Shown here: piece by piece, positions 1-12,790 of the stretch | How positions within the stretch are numbered: position 1 is the first letter of the stretch | How the letters are laid out: each line of letters starts with the position of its first letter | Source of the DNA: Torreya grandis | Lineage: Eukaryota > Streptophyta > Pinopsida > Cupressales > Taxaceae | DNA length: 64,000 nucleotides | Reading direction: 5' to 3' | Assembly: GCA_037957365.1 (NCBI GenBank) | Contig: JARHVA010001425.1 | Coordinates: 2,997,501-3,061,500, forward strand | Translations under genes and position numbers: made by a program | Notes under the pieces: generated by a model | Database searches by the model: none | The model's input: only the letters and a program-made list of their open reading frames with translations | What the model was told of the DNA's origin: nothing

Positions 1-759
1 AATTACATGATTCCATTCCTTAACCAAGTTATTAAGGATGATCTCCATATCTCTCACTATCTTATTATAATTGTCTGCATCCTTGTCTTTGTCATCACTC
101 CTAGTTTTCTTACTCAAATGAACCCCAATTTGTTGTTCTTTGTTAGGTTTTATAAAATCCTTAAGCAAATTAATGTTAGAGATACAATTTTTTATAATCA
201 TCTTACTTATCTATAGCTATTACTGAATATGACTCTCCAAAATCTTCTTGTCACTCTCTAACCTTTCCACCATAGTTTCCAAATCATGAAATCTCATATT
301 CTCCCCTTCATCAAAATCTACATGTTGTTGGGAATCAGGAGCACCAACATCCATAATGTTGTTCTTCTTATCTTTAAAAATATAGACCAAAAAACTTTTA
401 TACAGAGTAATATCCTTCAATAGAGAATTAATTTTCAAATCTTGTTGATGTGGATGTTTTTTGTGTTGTTCACCATGGGGTTTTTACATAGGATGCAAAC
501 CTTATAGTGTTCCCATTTTGAGTAACCCTTATAGAGAGCCCATGTAAAAATTAAGAACTCCACATTTTTGTTCATAATATTCACTTGGTAAATCATTTCC
601 CTCATTTGTGTGAGGAATAAAACTTTGATACTTATAAGGAGATACTTTAAGCTCCTTTAGATGAGTAAGGATGAATGAAACATATCTATGCACATACACA
701 TATAAATGTGTAAATGACTCATATTATTTATACAATGCTCTTTTTTTTAATGAGAAAAG
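1..759. other. No recognised gene; probable distal part of a gag-like relic
   Basis: This is AT-rich sequence at the window edge. On the minus strand an open stretch at 220-438 ends in a charged, probably coiled-coil segment. It lies downstream, in minus-strand sense, of the gag-like relic at 760-1553 and may be its decayed C-terminal part, but no zinc knuckle or protease motif is visible to prove it. I see nothing else I can name. Confidence 0.3.
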
Positions 760-1553
760 AATCCCTCTACTAAAAATAAATTACAATTCCAAATCTGAGG
801 GTCTAAATGCTAGCTCATATGACATACTTTTGAATCAAATAATATAATCTTGTAGGGATTCATCATCACATTGATTAAAAATATGCAAATGTTCTAATAT
901 AAGTTTTAGCACCTTATGGATAATGAAATCCTGAAGAAAGTATCTTCCAATTGTAAAAAAAATGGTTAAAAGACCTTTTGGTAGGCTATAAAACCAATAT
1001 TGAGCCTTATCAAAAATGATCATGTGAAATACCTTTATCAATAGTTTATCATCTTTTTCCCATTCACCAAAACAATGCACATAGTTAATCATGTGGTTGA
1101 ATAGGTCTTTATGACTCAAAAAGAGAGGCAAATCTGGTAGATTAAAATATTGTGGATAAGGATATTCAAGTATACATTGTGCAAGAGGTTGATTGGTAAA
1201 TGAAGTCACATTTACATTAGTATTATAGAAACCATTTGAATTTGAATTATAAAAACCTATTTTTGAAGATCCCCAATAATGATCATCATAGAAATAAGAT
1301 ATTCCATTGGAATAATGGTGTTTTTCATAGGTGTTATCATTGGTTCCAAACCACCACCTTTTTTGAATCGAGGCATATGAGTATCATCATCCTCACGGAC
1401 AATAAGTTCAAGTTCATGATCACAAAATTTAAGATGTATCAGTAATGGTATCAAATATTTAAATTTTGGTACTTTTGGTATGTCATTTGAATAGCTTGGG
1501 CCATTGGAAGAATTTGGTTCATTCCCTTTATAATTAGTTTGTAAATTAGTCAT
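760..1553 (-). pseudogene. Retrotransposon gag-like relic (Ty3/gypsy type likely)
   Basis: The minus strand has two long open pieces, 1553-1257 and 1209-835, with the same type of content. The second carries the gag-core pattern: a D-K-A-Q-Y-W-F block, a small-residue L-P stretch, an aromatic-rich helix, and after about 25 residues a D-E-S-L-Q-D-Y-I block. This matches the order of the retrotransposon gag domain (A-x-x-W-F, then F-x-x-x-F, then G-E-S-L-x-x-Y). Gag proteins coat the element RNA in virus-like particles in the cytoplasm. Stops separate the pieces, and the reading seems to run past the second piece to about 760. No zinc knuckle, protease or polymerase follows on this strand inside the window. 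The gypsy assignment is an inference from motif style; an unrelated TE gag is possible. Confidence 0.5.
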
Positions 1554-2153
1554 AATTTATTTATGTATTTGTCAGAACTTTTGATGATCATATGAAGGAT
1601 CATCTTGGTCATATGCAATCATTCTTGTGGTAGAATATACATGGATACCCTAATTAAATGAATTTTTTTGTTGGTGAATCATGGATTTTTATAAAAACCC
1701 CAAGCCTTATTAATTTTTAATAATTTTAAGAGATATAGGGTGGGTTATACCTTGTTCATGTTTGCCCGATCCTTGGCCTTTGTATCCATATTTATATCAA
1801 AGGCCAAAATCATATGATGATGGTGTAAGAAATACATGTAAAGACTCTTTATATTACCTAAGATGGATCAAATCATCTCTTGAAATGGTGAGAGCATGAC
1901 CCTGATTAGAGGTATGGCAGTTAATGCCATTCAAAGATTTGATATTTAGGATTTAACACAGAAGAATACAAGAGTAATAAATTTTCACCCCTTGATATAA
2001 ATTTGAAGAGTTTCATAATCATAGTCATCAAATAAATCAATATCATCCATGATGAGGTAGATAATGAACACAAAGATTTGGATAAGGTAGGTAAGAAACA
2101 ACCTAAATGGTATGCTTAGGTAAGAATGATGTTCGAAGATCGGGTTCACCAAA
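1554..2153. other. Presumed leader between the gag-like relic and an LTR-like repeat
   Basis: No coding signal was found here. At 2138-2151 the minus strand reads TGGTGAACCCGATC just after a GTTAAACA end (2154-2161), which is the layout of an LTR 3' end followed by a tRNA primer-binding site for a minus-strand element. The tRNA could not be identified by eye, so this is tentative. Confidence 0.3.
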
Positions 2154-3479
2154 TGTTTAACCATAAAAATTATCTATATTAAGGTGATATAGAATTAAAG
2201 GGATAGAGATAGCCTAATGTACAAGGGCAATAAACTATCTCTATGGCATGCCTATTAGATGTTAAACTAAAATATAACATATCTTGAATTCAATACACTG
2301 AGATAGGCTAAAAATAGTGAGTATAAATATACTAGATATGGAATAATAAATAAATAATGTACTCAGTTGGTTTTTATGATAATATAATTTTGGATCTAGA
2401 ATAGATAAAAAGTAGTCTGGAATATGATTCTTGAATAGTCACCAAATTTTAGATTGAATGTTTCTAGAATTACGAACACTAGTGTTAGCCTGGGATAGTT
2501 ACATTGACACTACCACCTAAACCTGATGTAAGTATCCTATAAAAAATACCTAATATAAAGGGATGAAACCACCTATATGCTTATGGGTTTATCTTCCTCT
2601 TTACTTTGGTACATTCAGATTTAGGTCATAGACTGTCATTCCTCATGAAATTGTAAAACCTTAGTTTTTCATGTTCATATTAACCTTGGAGAATAATGGA
2701 TGAATGGGCACATGGTGTTGAGCTAACCCCGAAGAACCCTTTGTCAATGAGCATTACCTACATATATAATACTCTGAATAGGGCTCAAAATAATGTATTT
2801 CTCCTTTACATGTTAGCTTTTATGTGAATCATGCAATATGTGTTAAACAAGTACAATAATGGCCTGGCTTATAACCTAGAAAATATAGCTCTTTGGATCC
2901 ATATTTAATACTTTAAACCTATGTTTTTTTATCCCTATGACTAATATAAAAATATGATAAAATAAGATTAGTTTTTCTCACTTGAGTGCTTGATTGAATG
3001 CCTTTTGTAAGTTGCCTGGTGAGTAGGTAAGAAGTTTATAGGTGAGGAATGGATGAGGGTTGATATTGTATTTATATCAATCCCTTTGTATAAGTAACTA
3101 ACATTGAATAACTTAGGATAACCATTAGGATACATTTCATTTTCAAATTATATGACTTTTGGGCACTTGACACTTGTGTCAAAGTAAGAAACCTATATCG
3201 ATGCAAGTGTCTATCTGGGATGCTAGTGTCCAACAAAAAAGTAGGTATAAATTAAGAACTTATAGAGATTTAAGATAAGTAGGTTTTAAGAATTTTGGAT
3301 AAGATAGAAGGTTTGGGTCATCAACATAATATTGGTCAGACCAAGAGATAGGCCAAGGGGCACAAGATAGAGTAGATATGAGACTTCTGAAAGTGGGAAA
3401 GGTTCATAACTGGGAGGAATAACCAAGGTTGGAGTTTTTCAACTGTACAAGACTAAGGTAAAACATCTACAATAGGGCC
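2154..3479. repeat. LTR-like dispersed repeat, partly shared with 43.5 kb
   Basis: This stretch is noncoding. It starts with TGTTTAACC beside the possible minus-strand primer site, as expected for the edge of an LTR. A block at about 2700-2830 aligns by eye, same orientation, with 43500-43600: both contain CCTACATA, AATACTCTGAA, AGGG, AATGTA and TTCTCC in the same order. The outer edge near 3480 abuts the LINE. No second LTR copy of clear full length is seen, so the boundaries are only approximate. Confidence 0.4.
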
Positions 3480-6400
3480 TAATCTACCCAAAACTTATAC
3501 AGAACATTCCCAAAGAGTTCAAAAGTAAAGAGGAAATCTCACATAATATGAGAACCATATTCAACATCATTTTCACAAAGAACATAATGGTTGGAAATAA
3601 ACATCCCCCTTTTCTGTAGATTATTCACAGTGAGAATTTTATTTTGTATTGCCAACCAAAGGAAAAAATTGACTTTGGGAATAAACCTTATATTTCATAA
3701 CTTTTCCCAATAAAAACCATTAGGAGTAGCTTTAATAGCCACAAGATAGCCTAATTTGATAGAAAACTGACCATCTAAAGTCTCAGCCCATATGATCTCA
3801 TCCTCTTCTAGAATTCCCAACAAAATAAAATATCAACAAAAAATTAAGCTATGAAATTATTTGATCCTAATTAGGATTAGAAAAATCCAATTTTAACATC
3901 TTCCATTATCTCCCCAAATTACCATTAAGAGTGTAATCATGCAAAATATTCCCATCCTTTATTTTAATGTGAACCCAAATTTCATTCCATAAAGAAATAT
4001 GTGGAAGAAGTGAGTCAAGGATCCATTTACCTCCCATAACTGAACCTTATTTCCTCTCCCAATTCTTTATTTAGTCCCTTGCAAGTTAATATGTCTACAT
4101 CTTATTAACCAATTCCAAAAAGAGGAGCCTTGAGGGATATTGTCAACCAGGATCCAAGTAATGTTATCTCATTGTGTCAAATATTTACTTTTCAATAGAT
4201 CCATCCATAAATTAGTTTCCTTAAGAAACCTCCAACCTAACTTAGAGGTTAGTGCCTTGTTCATTAGCCACACCTTATGGATCCCCAAACCACCATGATT
4301 AAAAGGACAACAAACCTTGTCCCAATAAATCAAAGGAAATATGTTCCTCTCTTAAGTACCAATCCAAAAGAGCCTATGTTTTGTTATCTGCACTTATTTT
4401 GTAATCCACTTTAAAATTTTAAAAGTAGACATGAGGTAAATTGGCAAATTCTGCAAGGTGATTTCAATCAACAATAATTTCCCAGCTGGTGACAACCACC
4501 TCCCCTTCCAGCCTGCCAATTTATTTTGAAACCTATCTAGTAAATAATTCCACATTCCAACCAACATTTTATCCAAAAAGAGAGGCATGCCCAGATAATA
4601 TTTAGGAATATATTTAACCTTGCAAAAAATAATGTTATAAAATATATGCAACCTAAACACAAGAGTGTTAAAATTAAAAAAATCACTTTTTTCCATAATA
4701 ATTTTTTGACTTGAAGAATTTACATAGTCTTTAAGGAGATTTTTTTATAGCCTTAGCTTCTCAAATAGATGCCATAACTATACTGATCATATCATCAACA
4801 AATTATTGATGAGTTATAGTATTAATGTGATAATCAAGATTAATTCCTTTCAATCTTCTTGAAGAAACTACTGAGGATAAAGATCTACTAAGAGCTTTGG
4901 TAAAGATAATAAAGAGAAAGGGATAAAGGGGGTCTCCTTGTTTGATCCCATAAGCACTAGGAAATAATCCCATAGGAGAACCATTAATAAGGATATAGAA
5001 CATAACGAAAAAAATACATGTGTAAACAAGCTTACAAAAATCAATATCAAAACCAAATTGCTCTAGAATTTTGTCAAGAAATTTCCAAGACACTCTATCA
5101 TAAGTTTTGTCCATATCAAGCTTTAGTATAATCCTTTCCTTATTACCCTTTCCCATAGAATAGATCATTTCATGAACTAAAATAATTCCATCTTGAATCT
5201 GTTTGCCTATAACAAATTCATTTTGGTGTTCAAAAATGATAGTAGGAAGAAGTTGTAATATCAAGGCAAGAATCTTTGTGAAAATCTTATACACCATATT
5301 GCATAGACTGATAGGAAAAAATCTCTTAAAATCCTTAGCCCTTGAAAACTTAGGAATGAGAGCAATGAAAGTGTTATTAAGTTCCCTAAGAATTTTTATA
5401 TAGGTGAAGAATTTATCCACAATAGTAGTAACATTCCATTTGACAACTTTCCAAAACTTTTGAAAAAAACATTAGAAAACCATTTGAGCCATGAACTTTA
5501 TCCTCTTCCATAGTTAAAGCCAAAAAACCTACCTCAATAGAAATTGATTTTAGGATATTGTGGTTATATACCTAATAAATGAGAGTAGGAATCAAATCTA
5601 AAACCTAAGCACTTATATCCAAATTAATATTATCATCCTTAGCAAAGAGATTTTTGAAAAAATAAATAGCTTCACTATCAATGGATTGAAAATTAGAGGT
5701 AACTTCCTCATTGTCTTTTTGGATTTCAATAATATTGTCAGAGATTTTGTGATTAAGAGTTGACAAATGAAATACTTTGTATTTCATCACCTTCTTTCAA
5801 CCACAATGCTCTCTATTTATGGCACTAAAAATTTCCCTCTTTTTCATTAATGGAATTAAACCCACAAAGAATATTCTTTTCCTTAGAATAATTCTCCTAG
5901 TTCATACCATTAATCTCAATATCATTTTCAACCACAATTAGTTCCTCCTTAATATTTTTATTTTGTTGAAAAATATTCTAGAAAATCTCTTCGTTCTAAA
6001 TTTTAATTTACATTTTCACATTCTTGAATTTTTGGAAAAGTGCAAACATGGTAGAACTATTAATTTGAACATTACACCACTTCTTAATTCTATTGTCAAT
6101 ATCAGGGTGGAGAAGCCACATTTTTTCAAAACAAAGAGGGGTTTTCTTATTCTTATAGTCAATATCCATATTCAACACCAAAAGGTTATGATCAGACCCA
6201 ATTATAGGATGATAAGAAAGATAAAAAGGTTTTGTAAAACCAATTAGGAGAGATGATAAATCTATCAAGATGAACCTAAATAAGATGATTTATATGACAC
6301 TTATTAGACCAAGTGAAGGTGGAGCCCCTAAGCTCAATATTAATTAAACTATTATTGGAAATAAAATCAGCTAAATCATCCATGCTTCTATTGATATCCT

Positions 6401-6866
6401 GTGTACCACTTTTCATTTCAACAAGCAAGAGATCTGTATTAAAATCCCTTGCAATAATCCATTTCAAATTTTGAAAAGAATTATTGAACTGAGAAATCTC
6501 ATCTCATTATCTCCTACAACCAACATAGTTTTTTGGATTATAAATATTATAAAAAATCTAGGAAGAATTATCTTATAAATTAAAAATCAAGATTGCAATA
6601 TTATGGTTATTAGATAACAATATATTTTCCTTTAAGAGTGAAGTATACCAAAGAGTAATCAATCCTCTATAATATCCTTTAGCATCAATATAAGAACCTG
6701 AATCATTCTTCCACAAACTATTCTTTATGTTTAAAACCTTATGATAAGACATTTCAGTTTCTTAAATGTCTACAATCATGGGTTTATGATTGTAAATAAG
6801 GTCATTTAAAACTCTTTGTTTAGCAGGGTTTTTAAGAGCTCTTATATTCCAAGAGATGAAAATCAT
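3480..6866 (-). pseudogene. LINE ORF2: endonuclease-reverse transcriptase relic
   Basis: The start ATG (minus strand, 6866) opens with I-S-W-N-I-R, the usual beginning of an AP-type endonuclease. Further endonuclease marks are A-R-D-F-N (normally G-D-F-N) near 6450 and S-D-H-N near 6190. The reverse transcriptase is best preserved at 5420-4803: L-I-P-K, P-I-S-L-C-N, K-L-D-M-D-K-x-Y-D-R-V-S-W, and G-I-K-Q-G-D-P. It is followed by F-V-D-D at about 4780-4770, so the catalytic Asp pair survives. At 4696-4394 the thumb-like block has L-G-M-P-L, L-A-G-W-K-G and L-S-P-A-G. Then come N-H-G-G-L-G-I near 4290 and a zf-RVT-like part near 3650-3500. In-frame stops and frameshifts throughout mean it cannot be translated whole. 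Confidence 0.85.
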
Positions 6867-6929
6867 TTTGACACTGATAAAGAATTCCCAGACATCCAAG
6901 GTCGCCTAGGTTCCATCTATTATCCCTTT

Positions 6930-8600
6930 TTTTAGTTGATTTAATTCTAGCCTTTCTTACTTGGTTTTCCCACATTATTGGAGGCTCTTATGTCAATCCT
7001 TATTTTCCAATTGTTAATGATCGTGTTTGCATCTTGGGAGTCATAGAATCATCTTATTTACTCATATCAGAGTTAATGTCTCCTATAATATTTTGAATAG
7101 ATAAAGTTGAAGAACTAATATATTTACATAGTTCAAATTTATATACCATGTTATATTGAATAGGTTATGCTAGAGTAGTATTATCCCTAGCCTTATCAAA
7201 ATAACTAACCTCCTCTTGTTCTAAATAGCAAGGGTTAATTTCCAACTGTTATAACTCATCATCTTGTAGTTATTCCAAAATTTTGAATTGAGAGGAAAGT
7301 AAAATATTTTCAGATGTGTGCACCCATGCATCCCCTTATTTATATTATTTAAGATGTATTGTTTCCATTCTGCCATCAACAATTGAATTGCAAATCTTAT
7401 TTCTAAAGATCATATCTTGGATAACTTGTTCGTCCTATAGAATAGACCCATTAAACATTTATTCATGAATCATTTCACCCTTCCCATTGCATAATTCTAA
7501 AACTTCTGATATCTATCCCTGATCCACTGGTTTATTATTAGCAGGGATATTACTTAGTTCTATTCGCTTCTTATTAATAGGTATTTGAGCAATATGAACA
7601 TCCTTCTTTATGGAGGCTACATTATTAACCTTGTGCCAAAATTTCATATCCTTCACCTTATTTCCTTATCCTTGACTTTATTAGGGAAAGTTTTGAAATT
7701 GTGACCCATCATTGCACAAGTATTTCATTTTAGATAGAAGTCCTCATCCTCTATCTTCTAGCACTAATCATCTATAAAAGAGTGTAGATCAATATAATTT
7801 GGTAATGATTGCCTTGTAGTAGCATTAACACATATCCCAAAAAATATTAGTTTAGTTTTAGCTTGAGTAATTGCATCAATGGATATTAATAAACCCATAA
7901 TCTTAACTACAACATGGAAAATTTATTCCTCAAATAAGTCATAAAGAAGCCCATATACACTGATCTAAATAGGAAACATATTAATATCCTCTTTATTAGG
8001 GTCAAAGCATGGTTTTCATTTCCTTAGAAATAAACCCATTATTACAAAAAACCATGGACCTCTAAGAAGTACCATAGAAAAATGCTCTTCATTGTTTAAT
8101 CTAAAGAGGAAGAATCCATTCAACATCATAAAAACTATGTGACATTTCAGTTTCCATTTACATTCTACCCACTTATGAACATGATCAATATAGGTCTTGC
8201 ACCCAAAAACTTCCTAATGAATGCATTATCCATCTAAGCAATAAATCTAGTTATCAAAGATGCAGGAATGTCCAAATGGAATCCCTTATTATATTTGATA
8301 GGATCCATCATGATCTCCTTACCTTTTGATGAAAACAATGTTGACCTCTGACCTCTTAATCTGTAGATCAATGAGCTTTAGACCTTTGATCATTTATCCC
8401 ATGATAAATTACCTCTACTATCCTTGAATGCCTCATTTTGAATATATTTTGGGACCCTCTTAAAGATTCCTCTATGTACTAGCATCTAATCACCTTCTTC
8501 CTACTCTGGCCCATCACCATAACCCTTCTCTTGATTAGAATTGCCATTCAAATTTGAAAACTCTACCCCACCCAAGTTCTACATCCCCTTCACATAAACC
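6930..8600 (-). pseudogene. LINE ORF1: DUF4283-type RNA-binding protein relic
   Basis: Minus-strand reading between about 8300 and 7780 gives the plant L1 ORF1 pattern: D-N-A-F-I-R-K-F-L-G-A-R-P, then N-G-F-F-L-F-R-L, an N-E-E-H block, R-G-P-W-F, and a late I-C-V-N-A block with L-P-N-Y-I-D-L. Next, near 7720-7690, M-M-G-H-N-F-K-T is the remnant of a CCHC zinc knuckle. The C-terminal part to about 6930 is low-similarity. ORF1 proteins coat LINE RNA. It lies directly upstream of ORF2 in the same orientation. Several TAG/TAA stops are present. The exact start, near 8600, is uncertain. Confidence 0.75.
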
Positions 8601-8650
8601 CTATTTGAATTATTGTTTCACAATGATTTATTTAATTAGGTATACTATTT

Positions 8651-8929
8651 ACCCCTACACTTTCTTATTTTGAGCATTACATAATGTTATTTATACTGCA
8701 TGGTTTTATATGGACACATTATTTAACCATTTTTTCTAATGTTTCTACAATAAAGCATGTTATTTCCCCCATTCACTATAATATATTACCTTCTTATGAG
8801 GTTTTTGTTTTTACTTATTTTTTATTAATGTGATTTAAATTAGGATTATGTAAAATATAATAATAACCTAAAAATATGAATTGAGAAATGGATAGATTGA
8901 TATTGCATTTAAATTATTCCAATTAAAAT
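8651..8929. other. Junction between two head-to-head LINEs; nothing recognised
   Basis: This is a short AT-rich spacer between the 5' end of the minus-strand LINE and the truncated 5' end of the plus-strand LINE. No promoter, tail or clear target duplication was identified. Confidence 0.35.
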
Positions 8930-11690
8930 CAAAAGAAAGGAGAAAATCCTAGTTTATTTCTAAATCCTATCACTTGCAACAATCATCATTAAATTTTTTA
9001 GAATGGGATCCATCCTAAAAGAAATGAATAACACCTTATTGGTCCTAATACCAAAGAAATCTGGGGTGAACAATCTTCATGACTTTTGACCCATAAGTAT
9101 GTGCAACTTCATAAATAAGATTTACTCAGTTTTATTTCAACCACTGTTGGACAAAGTGATCTATGAATAATAGGGAGATTTTATCTTAGGAAGACAATTT
9201 TCTGATGGTATCATTATGATACATGAGGCTATTCACTTAATTTATAATTCTTTAAGGCAGGGCAAGATGGTCAAACTGGACATGAATAAAGCTTATGGTA
9301 GAGTCTCGTGGAGATTTCTCATCAAAATTATTGAGAGACTGAGATTTAATGCAAAGGTCAAAAAAATATCCTTAGCTACGTATCAATGCCAAAATTTTCC
9401 ATACTAATAAACAATGTCCCCAAAGGATATTTTAATGCTAATAGAGGGCTAAGATAGTGGGATCCTCTATCTACCTATCTCTTTATCATATTAATTATCA
9501 GATTGGGGAGGATCATGCAGAAGGCACACTCATAAGGGGATATCAAAAGCATCAAAGTGGCCCAAAATACCAATCCCATTACTCATGAGCAATTTATCAA
9601 TGATACAATCCTCCTTGGGGAAGCCTTGATAGAATAATCCTAGCATTTCAATATCATCCTATAAAACTATGTGAAAGTGTCTAATCAATGCATTAAATTA
9701 TAAAAGATTTCTATCTTATTTATCAACACTTTGATTCTGCTATAGAATAATCTTACAACCATTTTGAATTGTCAAGTGAGCCAACTTCCATCAACTTATC
9801 TATGGATACCCCTCTTTGATGACATAATGGCTCCTAAATTTTGGAACCCATGATACAAAAGAAATTGATAGGTTGGAAAAGCCATTTACTCACCTAGGTT
9901 GGCAAATTCTAACTAATTAAAACTTCAATTCAAAGTATCCTTGTTTAATTGATCTTGGTCTTCTATGTGCCTAGCAAAGGGTAGATAAGATTGAATAAAT
10001 TTAAAGAAATTTTCTATGGAGAGGAGTTGAGGATTGTTTTAGATATCATCTAGTTTCATGGGAAAAAGATTGCCTCCCAAAGGCTAATGGGGGCTTTGGC
10101 CTTATATAGAGCAAAAACATGAATCGTAATCTCCTTGCCAAAATGGGATAATTTTTTTTTAAGGAAGAGAAATAGTGGACCAAGATTGTCAGAGCTAAAT
10201 ATCTAGAAAGAAATGAGGAAGATACATTTCTATGGGAGGAAGGCACCACTAATGGGTTTGCCTTATGGAAGGACATTACTAGCCATAGAAATATATTATG
10301 AAAAGGCATCAGATGGTAAATTAAAAATGAAAAATAAATTAACTTTTGGGACGAATCCTAGATTTTTATCTCCCCCTTACCTCCCAAGGCAACTGGATTA
10401 ATCTTTGCCTAAATTTTAAGGATAAATGAGGTAATAAGGTGAAAGATTACTAAGAATGGATCAACGGTTCAAAAACATGGAAAGTGTTCTCCATCAAAAG
10501 CAATAATTTCAAAGTCCTTCAAGCTATCCTAGATCTCAACTCTTTGCTTATTCAAATCCATATTCCTATCTTCTCTAAGGATGACTATCTTATTTGGTCA
10601 GCCTAAGATAGTGACAACTATATGGTAAATTTTGGGCACCTTAATGATTTGGGTTTGGAGAGAGAATGGTATCATTGGAAGATATTTTGGATCAAGCACC
10701 TCACACCCAAGATAAATTGCTTTTTCTAGTTGGCTACATAGGATAAAATTATCACTATGGATAACCTTGCTAAACGAGGCCTCATCCTTCTTAACAAGTG
10801 CCCCCTTTGTAGAAGTACGAAGGATTCAATTTACCACCTTTTTTTGATCTATCCTTTTAGTTCATGTATCTTGGATTAGATTTTGGATAAATTTATCCTA
10901 TCTTAGGTCAAACCAAATTCCATTTTGGATCTCATCACCCAATGAAATCCCCCTATAAATTCCCCTCTCTCTTTTGTTTAGCGCATAACCCTCCCTCACT
11001 AGTTTTGGGCTATTTGGAAGTCCCACAATTATGGCATCTTCTCTAACAAAAATCACAACACTAAAGTAGTATTTTATCATCTTTTTCAATCTATTAATGA
11101 TAACTAGGGATTTTACCCCTAAAGATAAGACTTTGGGCTCTACAGATGAATGAATTATCCTCGAAAGGTGTAACTTAGAGAAGAGCATTATCTCTCCAAA
11201 TAAAGGAACTTTATGGAAATAAATTAAGTAGAACCCTTAATAGTAGACTGGATGACACTAAACTTTGATGGTGCATCAAAAGGCAATCCAAGCCCAACTG
11301 GTAGAGGAGGGGTGATCAAGAACTCTTCAAGGGAGGTGGTTATTGCCTATGTCAGTCCCATGGGGATTCAAACCAATTACATGGTAGAAGCAAAAGTGGC
11401 ATTTTAGGGCATTAAAATATCATCTCACATAAAATTAGATAGATTAATCATAGATTGTGAGTCCCTAAATATCCTTAATGCTCTATCCAAGAAGACCATC
11501 CCCTTGCACACAATAAAAGCCTTCATTGATGATGCCAGGGGATTGCTTAACAACTTAAGGGATTCTTTTGTTACCCATTTTTACTATGAGGGAAATGGGG
11601 TGGTAGACCTATTAGTAAATGTAGGGGTTGGTATTCACTCTTTATCCATCTGACACAAAACAAACCACATCCCATCCCACATTAGCAAAG
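8930..11690 (+). pseudogene. LINE ORF2 relic: RT, zinc-binding region and RNase H
   Basis: The RT shows V-L-I-P-K-K, P-I-S-M-C-N, K-L-D-M-N-K-A-Y-G-R-V-S-W (9264 onward), a G-L-R-stop-W-D-P version of G-L-R-Q-G-D-P near 9450, and F-I-N-D in place of F-A-D-D near 9595, so one catalytic Asp is Asn. A zf-RVT segment lies at about 10680-10860 (K-R-G-L, C-P-L-C, then H). RNase H follows at 11248-11650: N-F-D-G-A-S-K-G-N-P, E-A-K, I-I-D-C-E-S, and G-N-G-V-V-D. All four acidic residues of the D-E-D-D set are visible. RNase H removes RNA from the RNA-DNA hybrid during reverse transcription. Stops are mostly at former Trp, Gln or Arg codons. Confidence 0.8.
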
Positions 11691-12790
11691 ATATTTAAAA
11701 TGAAGCGATCATGTTTAAGCAAGTGGTAGAATTAGATAGATGTGTAAAACATACCTCCCATCCATTGAGCTTTAACACTCATGTTGAGTCATCATCGACA
11801 CATATGGAAAATTAATTCCATGAGACAAAAGAGGAAATTTTAATTATACCCCAAACCCACCAAGAATAATGGAGAAAAATAGAAGATGACAAAATTATCT
11901 CACCACCCAAACAATCAAAACACTAGTGTTTATAGCATGGGAGGAGATAGGGATAGGTTGTATCTTCTATCCTATGTGGAGGCATAGGCCAATAAAAAAG
12001 TGTGGAGGAGATGCATAAGGGAGGTTTATTGAGTACATGTAGCATATCACTAGACATAATACAAACCTTACCAAAGACTTCATCTTAACCTGGAACAAAC
12101 TATCCATGAAAATGAGAGGCATCTAAATTTATGTTATGATGGAGCTCATTAGGGAGGTTATAGGGATCTCTTACGAGGGATCTAAGGATTTCAATGATCA
12201 ATCCAAAAAGCTAGAAATGATGCAAAATTTCTTCTTACTGAGTGAGGTTATAAAATAGATAAGAAGGGGTTCTCGAGGATGGATTTATTGAGGCATTGGC
12301 CAGATATCTACCTCCATATTATGAAGTACATATATTTGGAAGAGGAATATGGGGTAGAGTTTTCATGGAAAGGGAAGCCCATTTTTACATATCTGGTTCA
12401 GAAAAGTAAAAGGTAGCTAAAGGAATTCAATGAAAAACTTCATAAAGTGGGTGTTGGTTTGGGTACCCTAATTAAGGAATGGAACTCAATCAATAGAGAA
12501 GTTGGAAAGGTGCTACAAAATTTTACATAGATAAATGAGGTAGTGGACCCCCTATCAGGTAGAGAGAGGAAAAGATGGTGACTCAGCACACTTCCAAACC
12601 CACCCCTACACCCCTTTCTCTAGCTAACTCTCTTAAGAAGACCACAAAAAAGGAGGCCCAAAAGAAACTGAGGATGATCTTCTTGAAGGCACTATTGAGG
12701 GTCCAAGAAAAAGGACCTGATCAAGAATCATCAAGTAAAAGTTGAAGGATAAGGTGGAGAATTAGGATCCTAACAAGGAACTTATAGAGG
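11691..12790 (+). pseudogene. Unexplained coding-like segment after the LINE RNase H
   Basis: Past the RNase H the frame can be followed for about another 100 codons (polar, His- and Glu-rich). Later pieces also read as protein: at about 12110-12240 an acidic segment with M-E-L-I-R-E-V-I-G and L-E-M-M-Q-N-F-F, and at about 12250-12570 a segment with M-D-L-L-R-H-W-P-D-I and F-S-W-K-G-K-P. The end, near 12600-12760, is Lys- and Glu-rich. Because the LINE 3' UTR comes only after it, the segment seems to belong to the element. I do not recognise it. It could be a C-terminal extension of ORF2, a captured host fragment or a third ORF. Frameshifts prevent a single reading. Confidence 0.4.

Larger units (their letters stand above)
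3480..8650 (-). mobile_element. L1-type LINE, long but 3'-incomplete copy
   Basis: In minus-strand order the element shows ORF1 (about 8600-6930), then ORF2 starting at 6866 with endonuclease, reverse transcriptase and a C-terminal zinc-binding region that fades near 3480. This is the normal order of a plant L1. No RNase H domain and no 3' UTR or tail was seen beyond 3480, where an LTR-like repeat begins, so the 3' part is lost or decayed. LINE proteins bind the element RNA, nick the target DNA and copy the RNA into the genome. Many stops and frameshifts make this copy inactive. Confidence 0.8.

Noticed and set aside
2131..2151. tRNA gene suggested by a GTTCGAA...ACCA stretch
   Set aside because: Only a T-arm-like fragment is present; no D-arm or anticodon arm precedes it. 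A primer site on the minus strand is the better reading.
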